From Planctomycetota bacterium (GTDB taxonomy: Bacteria > Planctomycetota > UBA1135 > UBA2386): a DNA stretch of 64,000 bases. The stretch covers positions 62,001 through 126,000 of the forward strand of contig JAEUHR010000042.1 in assembly GCA_016794425.1 (NCBI GenBank), given 5' to 3'. Shown here piece after piece: positions 47,029 to 54,492 of the stretch. The stretch's first letter is position 1; every line of letters starts with the position of its first letter. The position numbers and the translations under genes were made by a program. The notes below the pieces were generated by a model. That model saw only the letters and a program-made list of their open reading frames with translations, was not told the DNA's origin and did not search any database.

Positions 47029-48233
47029 ACCGTTCGCCGCGATCCACCGGCTTCACGCTGATCGAGCTCGTCGTCGTGATGGGCATCCTGTCGGGTTTCC
47101 TGGTGCTGCTGGTGCAGCTGGTCGACACCGGTCTGCGCCTGTTCCAGGAAGGCGAACTCGGTCAGCTGCTGGCCGACCGCACCAGCCGCGTGCAGAGCGT
47201 GCTGACCGCCGAACTCGGCCAGCTGCGCGGCAGCGGCACCGGCCGCGACCGGGACACCGTCGACGACCGGCTGGTCGTGCAGCGGCTGCCGCTCGGGCTG
47301 CCGCCGCTGGCCGAACGCGATCCGACCACGGTGCAGGTGCTGCGCGCCGCCGTGCACCTGCCGGCCGACCGCGAGTCCGTGCTGCGCGATGCGCTGCTGG
47401 CGATGCGCGCGCTCGAGGCGCGGCCGGAACTGTCGCCGGCCGAAGTCGACCAGGCGGTCGCGGCCGCGCGGCCGACCGAGCCACTGCGCGGCATCGGCAA
47501 CCTGCTGCTGGTGCCTTGGCGCCAGGAGGGCGCCGACGACGCGCTGCTGGAACTGCGCGCCGCGTGGTTCCTGCCGGACCAGAAGGTGCCGGTCGGCCCC
47601 GAGCGCAGCGTCGATCCGGCGACCGTCGCGGTGCCGGGCAGCGCCGACCTGCCGGGTCTGGTCGTGATGCAGAACACGACCGTGCTGCTGCGCGACCTGC
47701 TGCACGTCGAGTTCCTGCTGTGGTCGCAGACCACGACCGCGTGGGGCAGCACGCCGGCGGCCGAGCTAGGCAGCGGCGGCAGCAGCCCGGAGGCGATCTG
47801 GGACAGCGCCCGCGGCGGCTGGCTCGTCGACGCCGCGTCGGGCGGCGCGTTCGCGTTCGACCGCGGCACCTGGAGCGCCGCCGATCCGACCGACGACGTG
47901 CAGCCGCACGCGATCCTGGTGCGCGCGGTCGTCGCACAGCCGGACCACGTCGCGGCCGAGGGGCTCCTGGCCGACGGCATCGACGCCGACGACCAGGGAC
48001 TGGTGCTGGTCGACGGCGACCGGTTCCCGGGGCCGAGCGACGGCGGCTGGATCAAACTGCGCGGCGAGTGGATCCGCTACGGCAGCCGCGACGGCGACGT
48101 GCTGCGCGGCCTGCAGCGCGGCCAGCGCGGCACCAAGCCGCGCGCGCACGACGCCGGCGTGCGCGTGCACGTGGGCCGCAGCGTCGAGTTCGTCGTGCCG
48201 GTGCCGCACGCGAGGGACGACTGGAATGGCTGA
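47025..48233 (+). CDS. GspJ-like minor pseudopilin
   Basis: 402 residues, overlapping the GspK stop by 4 nt. Leader SPRSTG, then FTLIELVVVMGILSGFLVLL, and LVDTGLRLFQEGELGQLLAD, a typical GspJ/PilW-like start. GspJ is usually about 200 residues; the excess includes an Ala-rich middle (LSPAEVDQAVAAARP) and, near residues 341-390, a copy of the module seen in the giant GspK (LRGEWIRYGSRDG, GLQRGQRGT, RAHDAGVRVHVG). It probably joins GspK and GspI in the tip complex. It overlaps the next gene by 8 nt. Confidence 0.75.
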   Translation: MNRSPRSTGFTLIELVVVMGILSGFLVLLVQLVDTGLRLFQEGELGQLLADRTSRVQSVLTAELGQLRGSGTGRDRDTVDDRLVVQRLPLGLPPLAERDPTTVQVLRAAVHLPADRESVLRDALLAMRALEARPELSPAEVDQAVAAARPTEPLRGIGNLLLVPWRQEGADDALLELRAAWFLPDQKVPVGPERSVDPATVAVPGSADLPGLVVMQNTTVLLRDLLHVEFLLWSQTTTAWGSTPAAELGSGGSSPEAIWDSARGGWLVDAASGGAFAFDRGTWSAADPTDDVQPHAILVRAVVAQPDHVAAEGLLADGIDADDQGLVLVDGDRFPGPSDGGWIKLRGEWIRYGSRDGDVLRGLQRGQRGTKPRAHDAGVRVHVGRSVEFVVPVPHARDDWNG

Positions 48234-48708
48234 CCATCGCCGAGCCGTGCCCGCCGGCGCCGCCGGCTTCACGCTGGCCGAGATGCTGGCCGCGCTCGGC
48301 ATCCTGCTGTTCGGCGTCACCGCGCTGCTCGGCGCGCTGTCGTCGAGCGTGGCGCAGCGCCGCACGACCGACGCGCGGCTCGCCACCAGCGCGCTGTGCG
48401 ACCTCGCGGTCGCGCGGCTGCAGCAGGAGGCCGTGCGCCGCCGCGCCGACGGCGCCACCGACCTCGACCTCGAACTGGCGCCGCTCGAGGACCAGACCGC
48501 CCCGGGCTTCCCCGGCATGACCTGGTCGGCGCGCGCGGTCGTCGACGACACGCGCCCCGACGTCTGGCTGATCCGGCTCGAGATCCGGTGGCTCGAAGAG
48601 GGCGACGAAGTGACCGAGGAGTTCTTGCGCGTACTGCCGCGGCAACTGCCGCTGCGGGCGCGTGTGCTACGGTTCCGGGACGAGAACCCCGGGACCTCCG
48701 CGAGGTGA
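48226..48708 (+). CDS. GspI-like minor pseudopilin
   Basis: 160 residues from ATG 48226, within the end of the GspJ gene. Leader PAGAAG then FTLAEMLAALGILLFGVTAL, the GspI/PilV-type helix with Glu5, and a short beta region (GFPGMTWSARAVVDD, VWLIRLEIRWLEEGDEV). Size is close to standard GspI (about 120-160), so it is the only pseudopilin of the set that has not expanded. It nucleates the GspI-J-K tip in known systems. Confidence 0.8.
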   Translation: MADHRRAVPAGAAGFTLAEMLAALGILLFGVTALLGALSSSVAQRRTTDARLATSALCDLAVARLQQEAVRRRADGATDLDLELAPLEDQTAPGFPGMTWSARAVVDDTRPDVWLIRLEIRWLEEGDEVTEEFLRVLPRQLPLRARVLRFRDENPGTSAR

Positions 48709-48712
48709 GACC

Positions 48713-50212
48713 ATGATCGCGACCATCCGTTCGTTCGCCGTCGCCTGGGCGATGCTGCTGGCCTTCTGCGTGCTGCCGGCGCAGACGCTGCAGCTCGCGT
48801 CGGGCCAGGTGCTGCTGGCCAAGGTCGAGGAAGCCACCGGCGAGGGCCTGCGCGTGCGGCGGCTCGACAACGGCGGCGTGCTGGACCTGCGCTGGGACCA
48901 GCTGTCGCCGGTTTGTGCCACCGCGATCAAGCGCGCCAACGACCTGATGGGCGACTCGCAGGACGAGATCCTGGTGCGCGCCGACGAACTGGAGTTCCTG
49001 GTCAACGGCAGCAGGCAGACCCGGATCGGCAAGATCCAGGGCGTCGAGGACGGCGCGATCGTGCTGCAGGTCAAGGGCAGCCAGTTCCGCATCCCGCGCG
49101 GTGAGCTGCGCACGACGCGCACCGTCGAGGTGCCGGCGATGCAGGTCTACACGAAGGACGAGTTCTACGCGATGCGGCTGCAGGAACTGCGGCCCGGCGA
49201 CTCGGCCGACAAGCACATCCTGGTCGCCGAGGAGATGATCAAGGTCCGCGACTACGAGCACGCCGACCTGCACCTGCAGAAGGCGCGCGAACTCGGCAAC
49301 AGCAACAACGCCGGCCACCTCGAGCAGCTCGGGCAGCGCCTGCAGCGCTACAAGGAAGCGGCGAAGGAGCGCGAACTGCTAGACCAGATCCAGGCGGCGC
49401 GCAGCCGCGGCCAGCTGCCCGACTTCGAGAAGGGCACCAAGCTGATCGCCGACTTCGCCAAGCAGTTCCCGCAGTCGAAGCTGAAGCAGGACTTCGAGCT
49501 CGAGAAGAAGAAGTTCGGCGAGGCGCGCACGCGCTACCTCACGCAGCAGGTCGCCGAGCAGTTCCGGCGTTCGATCCAGGTGCTGGCCGAGAAGAAGGCC
49601 GCCGACGCCGGCACGGCGCTGGCCGCGGCGCGCGAGTACGCCGAGAGCAAGATGACCGACGACATCCACGCGCGTGTCGCGCAGCAGCTGCGGCTCGAAG
49701 TCGACGAGGTCAAGCAGCTGTGGGGGCAGCGCGACCGCACGCCGGTCGGCAAGCGCACCGAGCACTTCTCCTACGGCATCGGTTCCTGGGTGCTCGGCGA
49801 AGAGGCGATCCTGAAGGGCACGCGGCAGGGGGATGCCAACGCGAAGCAGAACGCGCAGGCGTCACCGCCGGTGGCCGGCAACACGCGCCAGGTCGAGGCG
49901 CTGGCGCGCGCGTTGCGCGAGGCGCTGGAACGGCGCCGCGCGCAGGTGCAGGGCCAGGGTGGGCAGGCGGCCGAGCAACAGCCCGACGACTGGTGGAACG
50001 AAGCCTCGCGGCCGGAGCGCACCAGCTGGCTGCGCGCCTACTACGCGGAGTTCGGCGGCCAGCTCGTGATGACGTTCCAGACCGTGTCGCCGTGCATCTC
50101 GTGCTACGGCGACGGCACGACGCCGGAGATCGATCCCGAAGGCAAGCTGGTGCGCAACAAGTGCTTCCTGTGCCAGGGCACGAAGTGGCTGCGGTCGTTC
50201 AAGGCCTACTGA
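48713..50212 (+). CDS. Secreted coiled-coil protein with CxxC/CxxC tail
   Basis: 499 residues from ATG 48713, preceded by GAGGTGAGACC. Signal peptide ending FCVLPAQ. An SLA1/SHD1-like beta segment (LASGQVLLAKVEEATGEGLR, LDLRWDQLSPV) is repeated (FLVNGSRQTRIGKIQGVEDG), then a helical domain (about 160-370, Lys/Glu/Ala-rich: LQRYKEAAKERELLDQIQAA, FELEKKKFGEARTRY). At the C-terminus CISC (461-464) and CFLC (484-487), each followed by Gly, resemble half a DnaJ zinc ribbon, an odd feature for a secreted protein. It follows the pseudopilin genes by 4 nt and is overlapped by the parvulin gene, so it likely belongs to the system, perhaps as a chaperone or substrate. Confidence 0.6.
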   Translation: MIATIRSFAVAWAMLLAFCVLPAQTLQLASGQVLLAKVEEATGEGLRVRRLDNGGVLDLRWDQLSPVCATAIKRANDLMGDSQDEILVRADELEFLVNGSRQTRIGKIQGVEDGAIVLQVKGSQFRIPRGELRTTRTVEVPAMQVYTKDEFYAMRLQELRPGDSADKHILVAEEMIKVRDYEHADLHLQKARELGNSNNAGHLEQLGQRLQRYKEAAKERELLDQIQAARSRGQLPDFEKGTKLIADFAKQFPQSKLKQDFELEKKKFGEARTRYLTQQVAEQFRRSIQVLAEKKAADAGTALAAAREYAESKMTDDIHARVAQQLRLEVDEVKQLWGQRDRTPVGKRTEHFSYGIGSWVLGEEAILKGTRQGDANAKQNAQASPPVAGNTRQVEALARALREALERRRAQVQGQGGQAAEQQPDDWWNEASRPERTSWLRAYYAEFGGQLVMTFQTVSPCISCYGDGTTPEIDPEGKLVRNKCFLCQGTKWLRSFKAY

Positions 50213-51204
50213 CGCGCGGCACCCTGCGCGGCGCCGGGCTCGCGGCCCTGGTGCTGGCGGGCTGCGCCGGTGGGCCGCCGCGGCGCGAAGCGAAGCCGGC
50301 GGTGGCGGTGCGCGACGACGCGGCGGCGCTGCCGGCGGTGGCGGTCGTGCCGGGCGTGCAGGACCCGGCGCCGGCCGACCTCGGGCCCGAGATCCTGCTG
50401 CCGAAGGGGGACGAGCCCGACGCCGAGATCGCGCGCATCGGCGACCTGGTGCTGCGCCGCAGCCACGCCTACGCGCGGCTCCTGACCGCACACCCGAAGC
50501 TCGCGCTGTCGGCGGTCGACCTGCTGGTGTTCGACGTGCTGGTCGCGCGCCACGCGCAGCAGTTCGGCATCCGCGTCGATGCGGCGCGCGTCGAGGCGCT
50601 GGCTGCGGCCGAGGAACGCGCGATCGCGCAGCAGGTCGCGGTCGAACTCGGCCGCGACATGGACCTGGCGACCTACGTCTGGCGCCTGTTCGGCATGCGG
50701 CTGTCGGACTGGCGGCAGACGCTGCGTGTGCGCACCGCGCAGCGGCTCTACCAGGGCTACGTGATCCGCTACCTGGCGCTGCGCGAGGACCGCGTGCAGG
50801 TGCGCTTCCTGGTCCACAAGGACCCGAAGGTCGTGCAGGAGGTCGTCGACAAGGTCCGCGCCGGTGCCGACTTCGCGACGCTGGCGCTGCGCCACAGCGA
50901 GGACCCGACGCGGCGCGACGGCGGCATGCTGCCGCCGTTCGGCCGCGGCTTCCGCCATCCGATCGTCGCGGCGGCGTTCACGCTGCAGCCCGGTGAAGTG
51001 TCGGCGCCGTTCGAGGCGCAGCACGGCGACGAGGCGCGCTGGTTCGCGGTCTACTGCCTCGCGCAGATGCCGGGCCGCGACGTGCCGTTCGCGGCCGTGG
51101 GCGACGAGATCGACCGCGACCTCGTCGAGCGACCGCTGACCGAGCTCGAGACCAACGCCTACACCCTGCGCTGGCGGCCCGGACTCGAGGCGCCGCCGAA
51201 GTGA
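50185..51204 (+). CDS. Lipoprotein peptidyl-prolyl isomerase, parvulin type
   Basis: 339 residues from GTG 50185, overlapping the previous gene by 28 nt. This start gives a fitting lipoprotein signal with lipobox LAGC (Cys at about residue 27) that no later start provides. A SurA-like N-terminal helical part (ARIGDLVLRRSHAYARLLTA, LLVFDVLVARHAQQFG, YVWRLFGMRLSDWRQTLRVR) precedes the parvulin domain (VQVRFLVHKDPKVVQEVVDK, FATLALRHSEDPTRRDGGML, AAFTLQPGEVSAPFEAQHGD). It should assist folding of exported proteins in the periplasm, and its place at the end of the pseudopilin operon suggests it serves those products. Confidence 0.82.
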   Translation: MAAVVQGLLTRGTLRGAGLAALVLAGCAGGPPRREAKPAVAVRDDAAALPAVAVVPGVQDPAPADLGPEILLPKGDEPDAEIARIGDLVLRRSHAYARLLTAHPKLALSAVDLLVFDVLVARHAQQFGIRVDAARVEALAAAEERAIAQQVAVELGRDMDLATYVWRLFGMRLSDWRQTLRVRTAQRLYQGYVIRYLALREDRVQVRFLVHKDPKVVQEVVDKVRAGADFATLALRHSEDPTRRDGGMLPPFGRGFRHPIVAAAFTLQPGEVSAPFEAQHGDEARWFAVYCLAQMPGRDVPFAAVGDEIDRDLVERPLTELETNAYTLRWRPGLEAPPK

Positions 51205-51212
51205 ACGTGGGC

Positions 51213-51241
51213 ATGACAGCGGTGCTCGCACACGCTACAAC
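51213..51241 (+). promoter_or_regulatory. Promoter of scpB, near-leaderless
   Basis: ATGACA (51213-51218), 17-nt spacer, TACAAC (51236-51241), ending 9 nt before the ATG at 51251. Confidence 0.5.
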
Positions 51242-51250
51242 GCAACCGCA

Positions 51251-52123
51251 ATGGACGACATCTCGCGTGACCTGCCGCCGGACACGACCGCTGCCGATGT
51301 TCCCACTGCGCGGGCGAAGGGCCCGGACGAACTGCGTGCGTTCGAGCGCGGCGAGGTCGCCGCGGACCTGGTCGTGAGCAACCGCGTCCCCGAAGTGCCG
51401 TCCGAGCCCGACGTGCCCGAGCCGGGCCCGCGCTTCCGCGCGCCGGAGCCTGCCGGCGAGGTGCCGCTCGAAGAGCCGGCGCCGGGCATCGACGCCGACG
51501 CCGCTGCCGCCGCACTGGCGGCTGCCGCCGAAGCCGTCGAGATCGAGGAAGACCTCGGCGTCGACGACGCCGAAGGCCTGCCGGCCGTGCCCGAGCTGCA
51601 GGATGCGGCGGCGGTCGCGCGGGTCGTGTTCGTGCTGATGCTGACGTCGCGCGAAGGCCTGTCGCTGTTCCGGCTCGCGCAGGCGTGCAACACGACGCAG
51701 AAGCTCGTCGAGGAGGCGCTGGTGCTGCTGCAGGCGCAGCTGCAGGGCGCCGGCCTGCCGGTCGAACTCGCGCGCAACGGCGACACCGTGAAGTGGATGT
51801 CGGCGCCCGACGCGTTCCCGTATCTGCAGCGGCTGCGCGGCGTGAAGAAGCTCGAGAAGCTGTCGCCGGCCGCGCTGGAGACGCTGGCCGTGATCGCCTA
51901 CCGGCAGCCGGTGATGCGCAGCGAGATCGAAGCGATCCGCGGCGTGAAGGCCGGCCCGATGTTGCGCACGCTGCTGCAGCACCGCCTGGTGCGCGTGACC
52001 GGCCGCGCCGACGTGCCCGGCCGCCCGCTGCAGTACGGCACCACGCAGCACTTCCTCGAGCGGTTCGGGCTCGGCACGCTGCAGGAGCTGCCGAGCATCA
52101 AGGAGTGGAAGAACCTCGGCTGA
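51251..52123 (+). CDS. scpB: Segregation and condensation protein B
   Basis: 290 residues. The ScpB core (about 118-285) has two winged-helix domains: VARVVFVLMLTSREGLSLFR, then YLQRLRGVKKLEKLSPAALE, TLAVIAYRQPVMRSEIEAIR and the classic RTLLQHRLVRVTGRADVPGR plus LQYGTTQHFLERFGL. It works with ScpA and SMC in chromosome condensation. The first about 115 residues are an acidic, Pro/Ala-rich extension (PSEPDVPEPGPRF, IDADAAAAALAAAAEAVEIE) absent from most ScpB (about 170-200 residues). ScpA is not adjacent, which is uncommon. It is monocistronic by the promoter upstream and tRNA-Glu downstream. Confidence 0.92.
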   Translation: MDDISRDLPPDTTAADVPTARAKGPDELRAFERGEVAADLVVSNRVPEVPSEPDVPEPGPRFRAPEPAGEVPLEEPAPGIDADAAAAALAAAAEAVEIEEDLGVDDAEGLPAVPELQDAAAVARVVFVLMLTSREGLSLFRLAQACNTTQKLVEEALVLLQAQLQGAGLPVELARNGDTVKWMSAPDAFPYLQRLRGVKKLEKLSPAALETLAVIAYRQPVMRSEIEAIRGVKAGPMLRTLLQHRLVRVTGRADVPGRPLQYGTTQHFLERFGLGTLQELPSIKEWKNLG

Positions 52124-52150
52124 GCCGCGGCGCCGGCGCCCGCGAACGGC

Positions 52151-52178
52151 TTGCATCGCGCCGCGCGGTTCCTAGACT
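52151..52178 (+). promoter_or_regulatory. tRNA-Glu promoter
   Basis: TTGCAT (52151-52156), 16-nt spacer, TAGACT (52173-52178). The -10 ends 16 nt before the mature tRNA 5' end, leaving a short pre-tRNA leader of about 9 nt for RNase P. Confidence 0.6.
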
Positions 52179-52194
52179 GTTCGCCCGCACACGC

Positions 52195-52272
52195 GTCCCG
52201 GTCGTCTAGTCCGGCCCAGGACCCCAGATTTTCATTCTGGTAACACGGGTTCGAATCCCGTCCGGGATACCA
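52195..52272 (+). tRNA. tRNA-Glu (TTC)
   Basis: 78 nt with encoded CCA. Acceptor stem GTCCCGG pairs with CCGGGAT (one G-U), the anticodon stem CCAGA/TCTGG closes the loop TTTTCAT with anticodon TTC, and the T arm is CGGGTTCGAATCCCG. The D-loop is two bases longer than in E. coli tRNA-Glu. Discriminator base is A. Confidence 0.96.
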
Positions 52273-52279
52273 ACTGCAT

Positions 52280-52307
52280 GGGCCCGCTGCCGCGAGGTGG
52301 CGGGCCC
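52280..52307 (+). terminator. Terminator of tRNA-Glu with GNRA loop
   Basis: GGGCCCGCTGCC-GCGA-GGTGGCGGGCCC: a 12-bp stem with two G-U pairs and a GCGA tetraloop, 8 nt after the CCA end, followed by GTCGTCTT. The short T-rich tail suggests factor-independent termination. Confidence 0.7.
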
Positions 52308-52346
52308 GTCGTCTTGCTGGTCGCGCGGTCCGTTCGTTTCGCGTCG

Positions 52347-53915
52347 ATGGCCGATCCTGCGCCCGATCTCCTGACGCTGGTGCGGCGCGCCGGCACCGCC
52401 GTCGGCGACGCGCCGTTGCTGGCAGTGGGCGACGACGTGGTGACCGGCCGCGCGCTGCAGCACCGCGTCGAAGCCGCCGCTGCCGGGTTGTTGGCGGCCG
52501 GCTTCCAGCCCGGCGACCGGCTGGCCGTGTTGCTGCACCGCTGCACCGACGAGGCGATCGCGATCCTGGCCGCCGCGGCGGCCGGCGGCCTCGCGGTGCC
52601 GATCCACGGCAAGCTGAAGGACGACCAGGTCGCGCACGTGCTCGGCGACGCCGAACCGTTCGCGGTGGTCGCCAGTGCGGTGCGGCTGATCGCGCTGCGC
52701 GAGCCCGACCGCGTCTTGGCTGGCCGCCGCTGCTGGCATGTCGGCACCGAGCCGCTGCCCGGCGGCAGCGCGCCGTTTGCGGCGCTGGCCGGCTCCGCGG
52801 CGGCGCTGGTGCCGCCGGCAGAGCGCCAGCCGGCGGCGCTGCTCTACACCAGCGGCAGCACCGGCAAGCAGAAGGGCATCGTGCAGGACCACCACAACCT
52901 GGCGCTGGGTGCGGCGCTGGTCGCGGGCTACCTCGGTCTGCGGCCCGACGACCACCTGCTGGCGCTGCTGCCGCTGAGCTTCGACTACGGGCTGAACCAG
53001 CTGCTGTCGGCGCTGCACTGCGGTTGCCGCGTCACCGCCGCCGACCACCTCGGCACCGGCGAACTGGCGCAGCTGCTGCGCCGCCACCGCCCGACCGGGC
53101 TCGCCGGCGTGCCGTCGCTGTGGCACGAGGTCGCCAGTGGCCTCGCGGCCGGCACGCTGACCGCCGCCGACGGCCGGTCGCTGCGCTACGTGACCAACAG
53201 CGGCGGGGCGCTGCGCACCGCCGACGCCGCGGTGCTGCGCCGCGAGTGGCCGCACGTGCAGGTGTTCGCGATGTACGGCCTCACCGAGGCGTTCCGCAGC
53301 GCCTACCTCGACCCGGCCGAGTTCGACCGCTGCCCGGAGTCGTTCGGGCGGCCGCTGCCCGGCGTCGAACTGCTGCTGGTCGATCCGGCGTCCGGCGCCG
53401 TGCTGCACGGACCCGGCACCGGCGAACTGGTGCACGCCGGCGCGCTGGTCGCGCACGGCTACTGGCGCCGGCCCGAGGACACGGCGCGGCGCTTCCGACC
53501 CGATCCGCGCGGCGGCGGCGGCACGGTCGTCTACTCGGGCGACATCGTGCGCCGCGATGCCGACGGCCGGCACTGGTTCGTCGGCCGCACCGACCGGCTG
53601 CTGAAGGTGCAGGGCCACCGCGTCTCGCCGGACGAGGTCGCCGCCGCGGTCGCCGGCATGCCGGGCGTCGGCGAAGTGCACGTCTACGGCGTCGACGGCG
53701 GCGCCGACGGGCATCGCATCGTGCTGGTCTGCACCGGTGATGCCGGCGACGCGGGGCTGGCCGACCGCGTGCGGCGCCAGTGCCGGGCGCGGCTGCCGTC
53801 CTACATGCAGCCGGCCGTCGTGCGCGTGCTGCCGGCGCTGCCGCACAACCAGAACGGCAAGGTGGACGAGGCCGCGCTGCGCGCTTCGATGGGGCCGTGC
53901 ACCGACGCCACCTGA
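52347..53915 (+). CDS. AMP-forming acyl/aryl ligase (ANL superfamily)
   Basis: 522 residues from ATG 52347; the open frame begins earlier, inside the tRNA terminator. ANL motifs: A3 LLYTSGSTGKQKG (about 166), A4-like PLSFDYGLNQLL, A5 AMYGLTEAFRSAY, A7 TVVYSGD, A8 GRTDRLLKVQGHRVS and A10 Lys505 in NQNGKVD. It activates a carboxylic acid as adenylate and transfers it to CoA or a carrier. The acid pocket cannot be read by eye. It resembles the acyl-AMP ligases in exopolysaccharide or PEP-CTERM/exosortase loci (AMP-ligase, exosortase A system-associated), notable because a PEP-CTERM gene is in this window. No carrier-protein gene is near. The next gene overlaps by 19 nt. Confidence 0.85.
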   Translation: MADPAPDLLTLVRRAGTAVGDAPLLAVGDDVVTGRALQHRVEAAAAGLLAAGFQPGDRLAVLLHRCTDEAIAILAAAAAGGLAVPIHGKLKDDQVAHVLGDAEPFAVVASAVRLIALREPDRVLAGRRCWHVGTEPLPGGSAPFAALAGSAAALVPPAERQPAALLYTSGSTGKQKGIVQDHHNLALGAALVAGYLGLRPDDHLLALLPLSFDYGLNQLLSALHCGCRVTAADHLGTGELAQLLRRHRPTGLAGVPSLWHEVASGLAAGTLTAADGRSLRYVTNSGGALRTADAAVLRREWPHVQVFAMYGLTEAFRSAYLDPAEFDRCPESFGRPLPGVELLLVDPASGAVLHGPGTGELVHAGALVAHGYWRRPEDTARRFRPDPRGGGGTVVYSGDIVRRDADGRHWFVGRTDRLLKVQGHRVSPDEVAAAVAGMPGVGEVHVYGVDGGADGHRIVLVCTGDAGDAGLADRVRRQCRARLPSYMQPAVVRVLPALPHNQNGKVDEAALRASMGPCTDAT

Positions 53916-54460
53916 ACGAACTGCTGCGGCGCTACGCCGAGGCGTGGCCGGCCGAACGCGCGCTGGCCGAGCGCTTCGCCGCGTTCGCCGCGGCCCACGC
54001 GGACTGCCTGCTGCGCAGCTGCGTGCCGGGCCACATCACGGCCTCGGCGTGGATCCTGTCGCCGGACGGCGGCAGCGCGCTGCTGACGCACCATCGCAAG
54101 CTCGGCCGCTGGCTGCAGCTCGGCGGCCACGTCGACGGCGAACCCGAGATCGAGCGTGCCGCGCTGCGCGAGGCGCAGGAGGAGTCGGGCATGCCGCAGT
54201 TCACGTTCGTGCCGTGGGCGGGCGACCGCCTGGTGCCGCTCGACCTCGACGTGCACCCGATCCCGGCGCGTGGGCAGGAGCCGCGCCACGACCACTGGGA
54301 CGTGCGCTTCCTGCTGCAAGCCGCCCCGGGACAGCCGCTGGTCGTGTCCTCGGAGTCGCGCGCGCTGCGCTGGGTGCCGCAGGTCGAACTGGCGGCGCTG
54401 ACCGACGAGGTCAGCGTGCTGCGGCTGCAGCAGAAGGCGATCGCCGTCGGCGCGCGGTAG
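53897..54460 (+). CDS. Nudix hydrolase overlapping the ligase gene
   Basis: 187 residues from GTG 53897, overlapping the ligase by 19 nt. Nudix box LGGHVDGEPEIERAALREAQ followed by EESG: the loop before the first Glu is one residue shorter than the standard G-x5-E-x7-REUxEE, as in the GGH-[AIV]-DG-D/E subgroup of Nudix proteins. Upstream HITASAWILSPDGGSALLTH and downstream DHWDVRFLLQA fit the fold. Substrate unknown. Tight coupling to the adenylate-forming ligase suggests it cleans up a nucleotide by-product, an inference only. Confidence 0.8.
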   Translation: MHRRHLNELLRRYAEAWPAERALAERFAAFAAAHADCLLRSCVPGHITASAWILSPDGGSALLTHHRKLGRWLQLGGHVDGEPEIERAALREAQEESGMPQFTFVPWAGDRLVPLDLDVHPIPARGQEPRHDHWDVRFLLQAAPGQPLVVSSESRALRWVPQVELAALTDEVSVLRLQQKAIAVGAR

Positions 54461-54492
54461 GCGCGGCGGTGCCGATCGGCGACAATGCGCCG

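Noticed and set aside
42319..48190. Repeated modules in GspK/GspJ as a CRISPR or DNA repeat array
   Set aside because: Similarity is at protein level only, spacing is irregular, and DNA copies are well diverged.
52278..52346. Start of the ANL ligase at 52278
   Set aside because: It would place 23 residues inside the tRNA terminator hairpin; the ATG at 52347 gives the normal family N-terminus.
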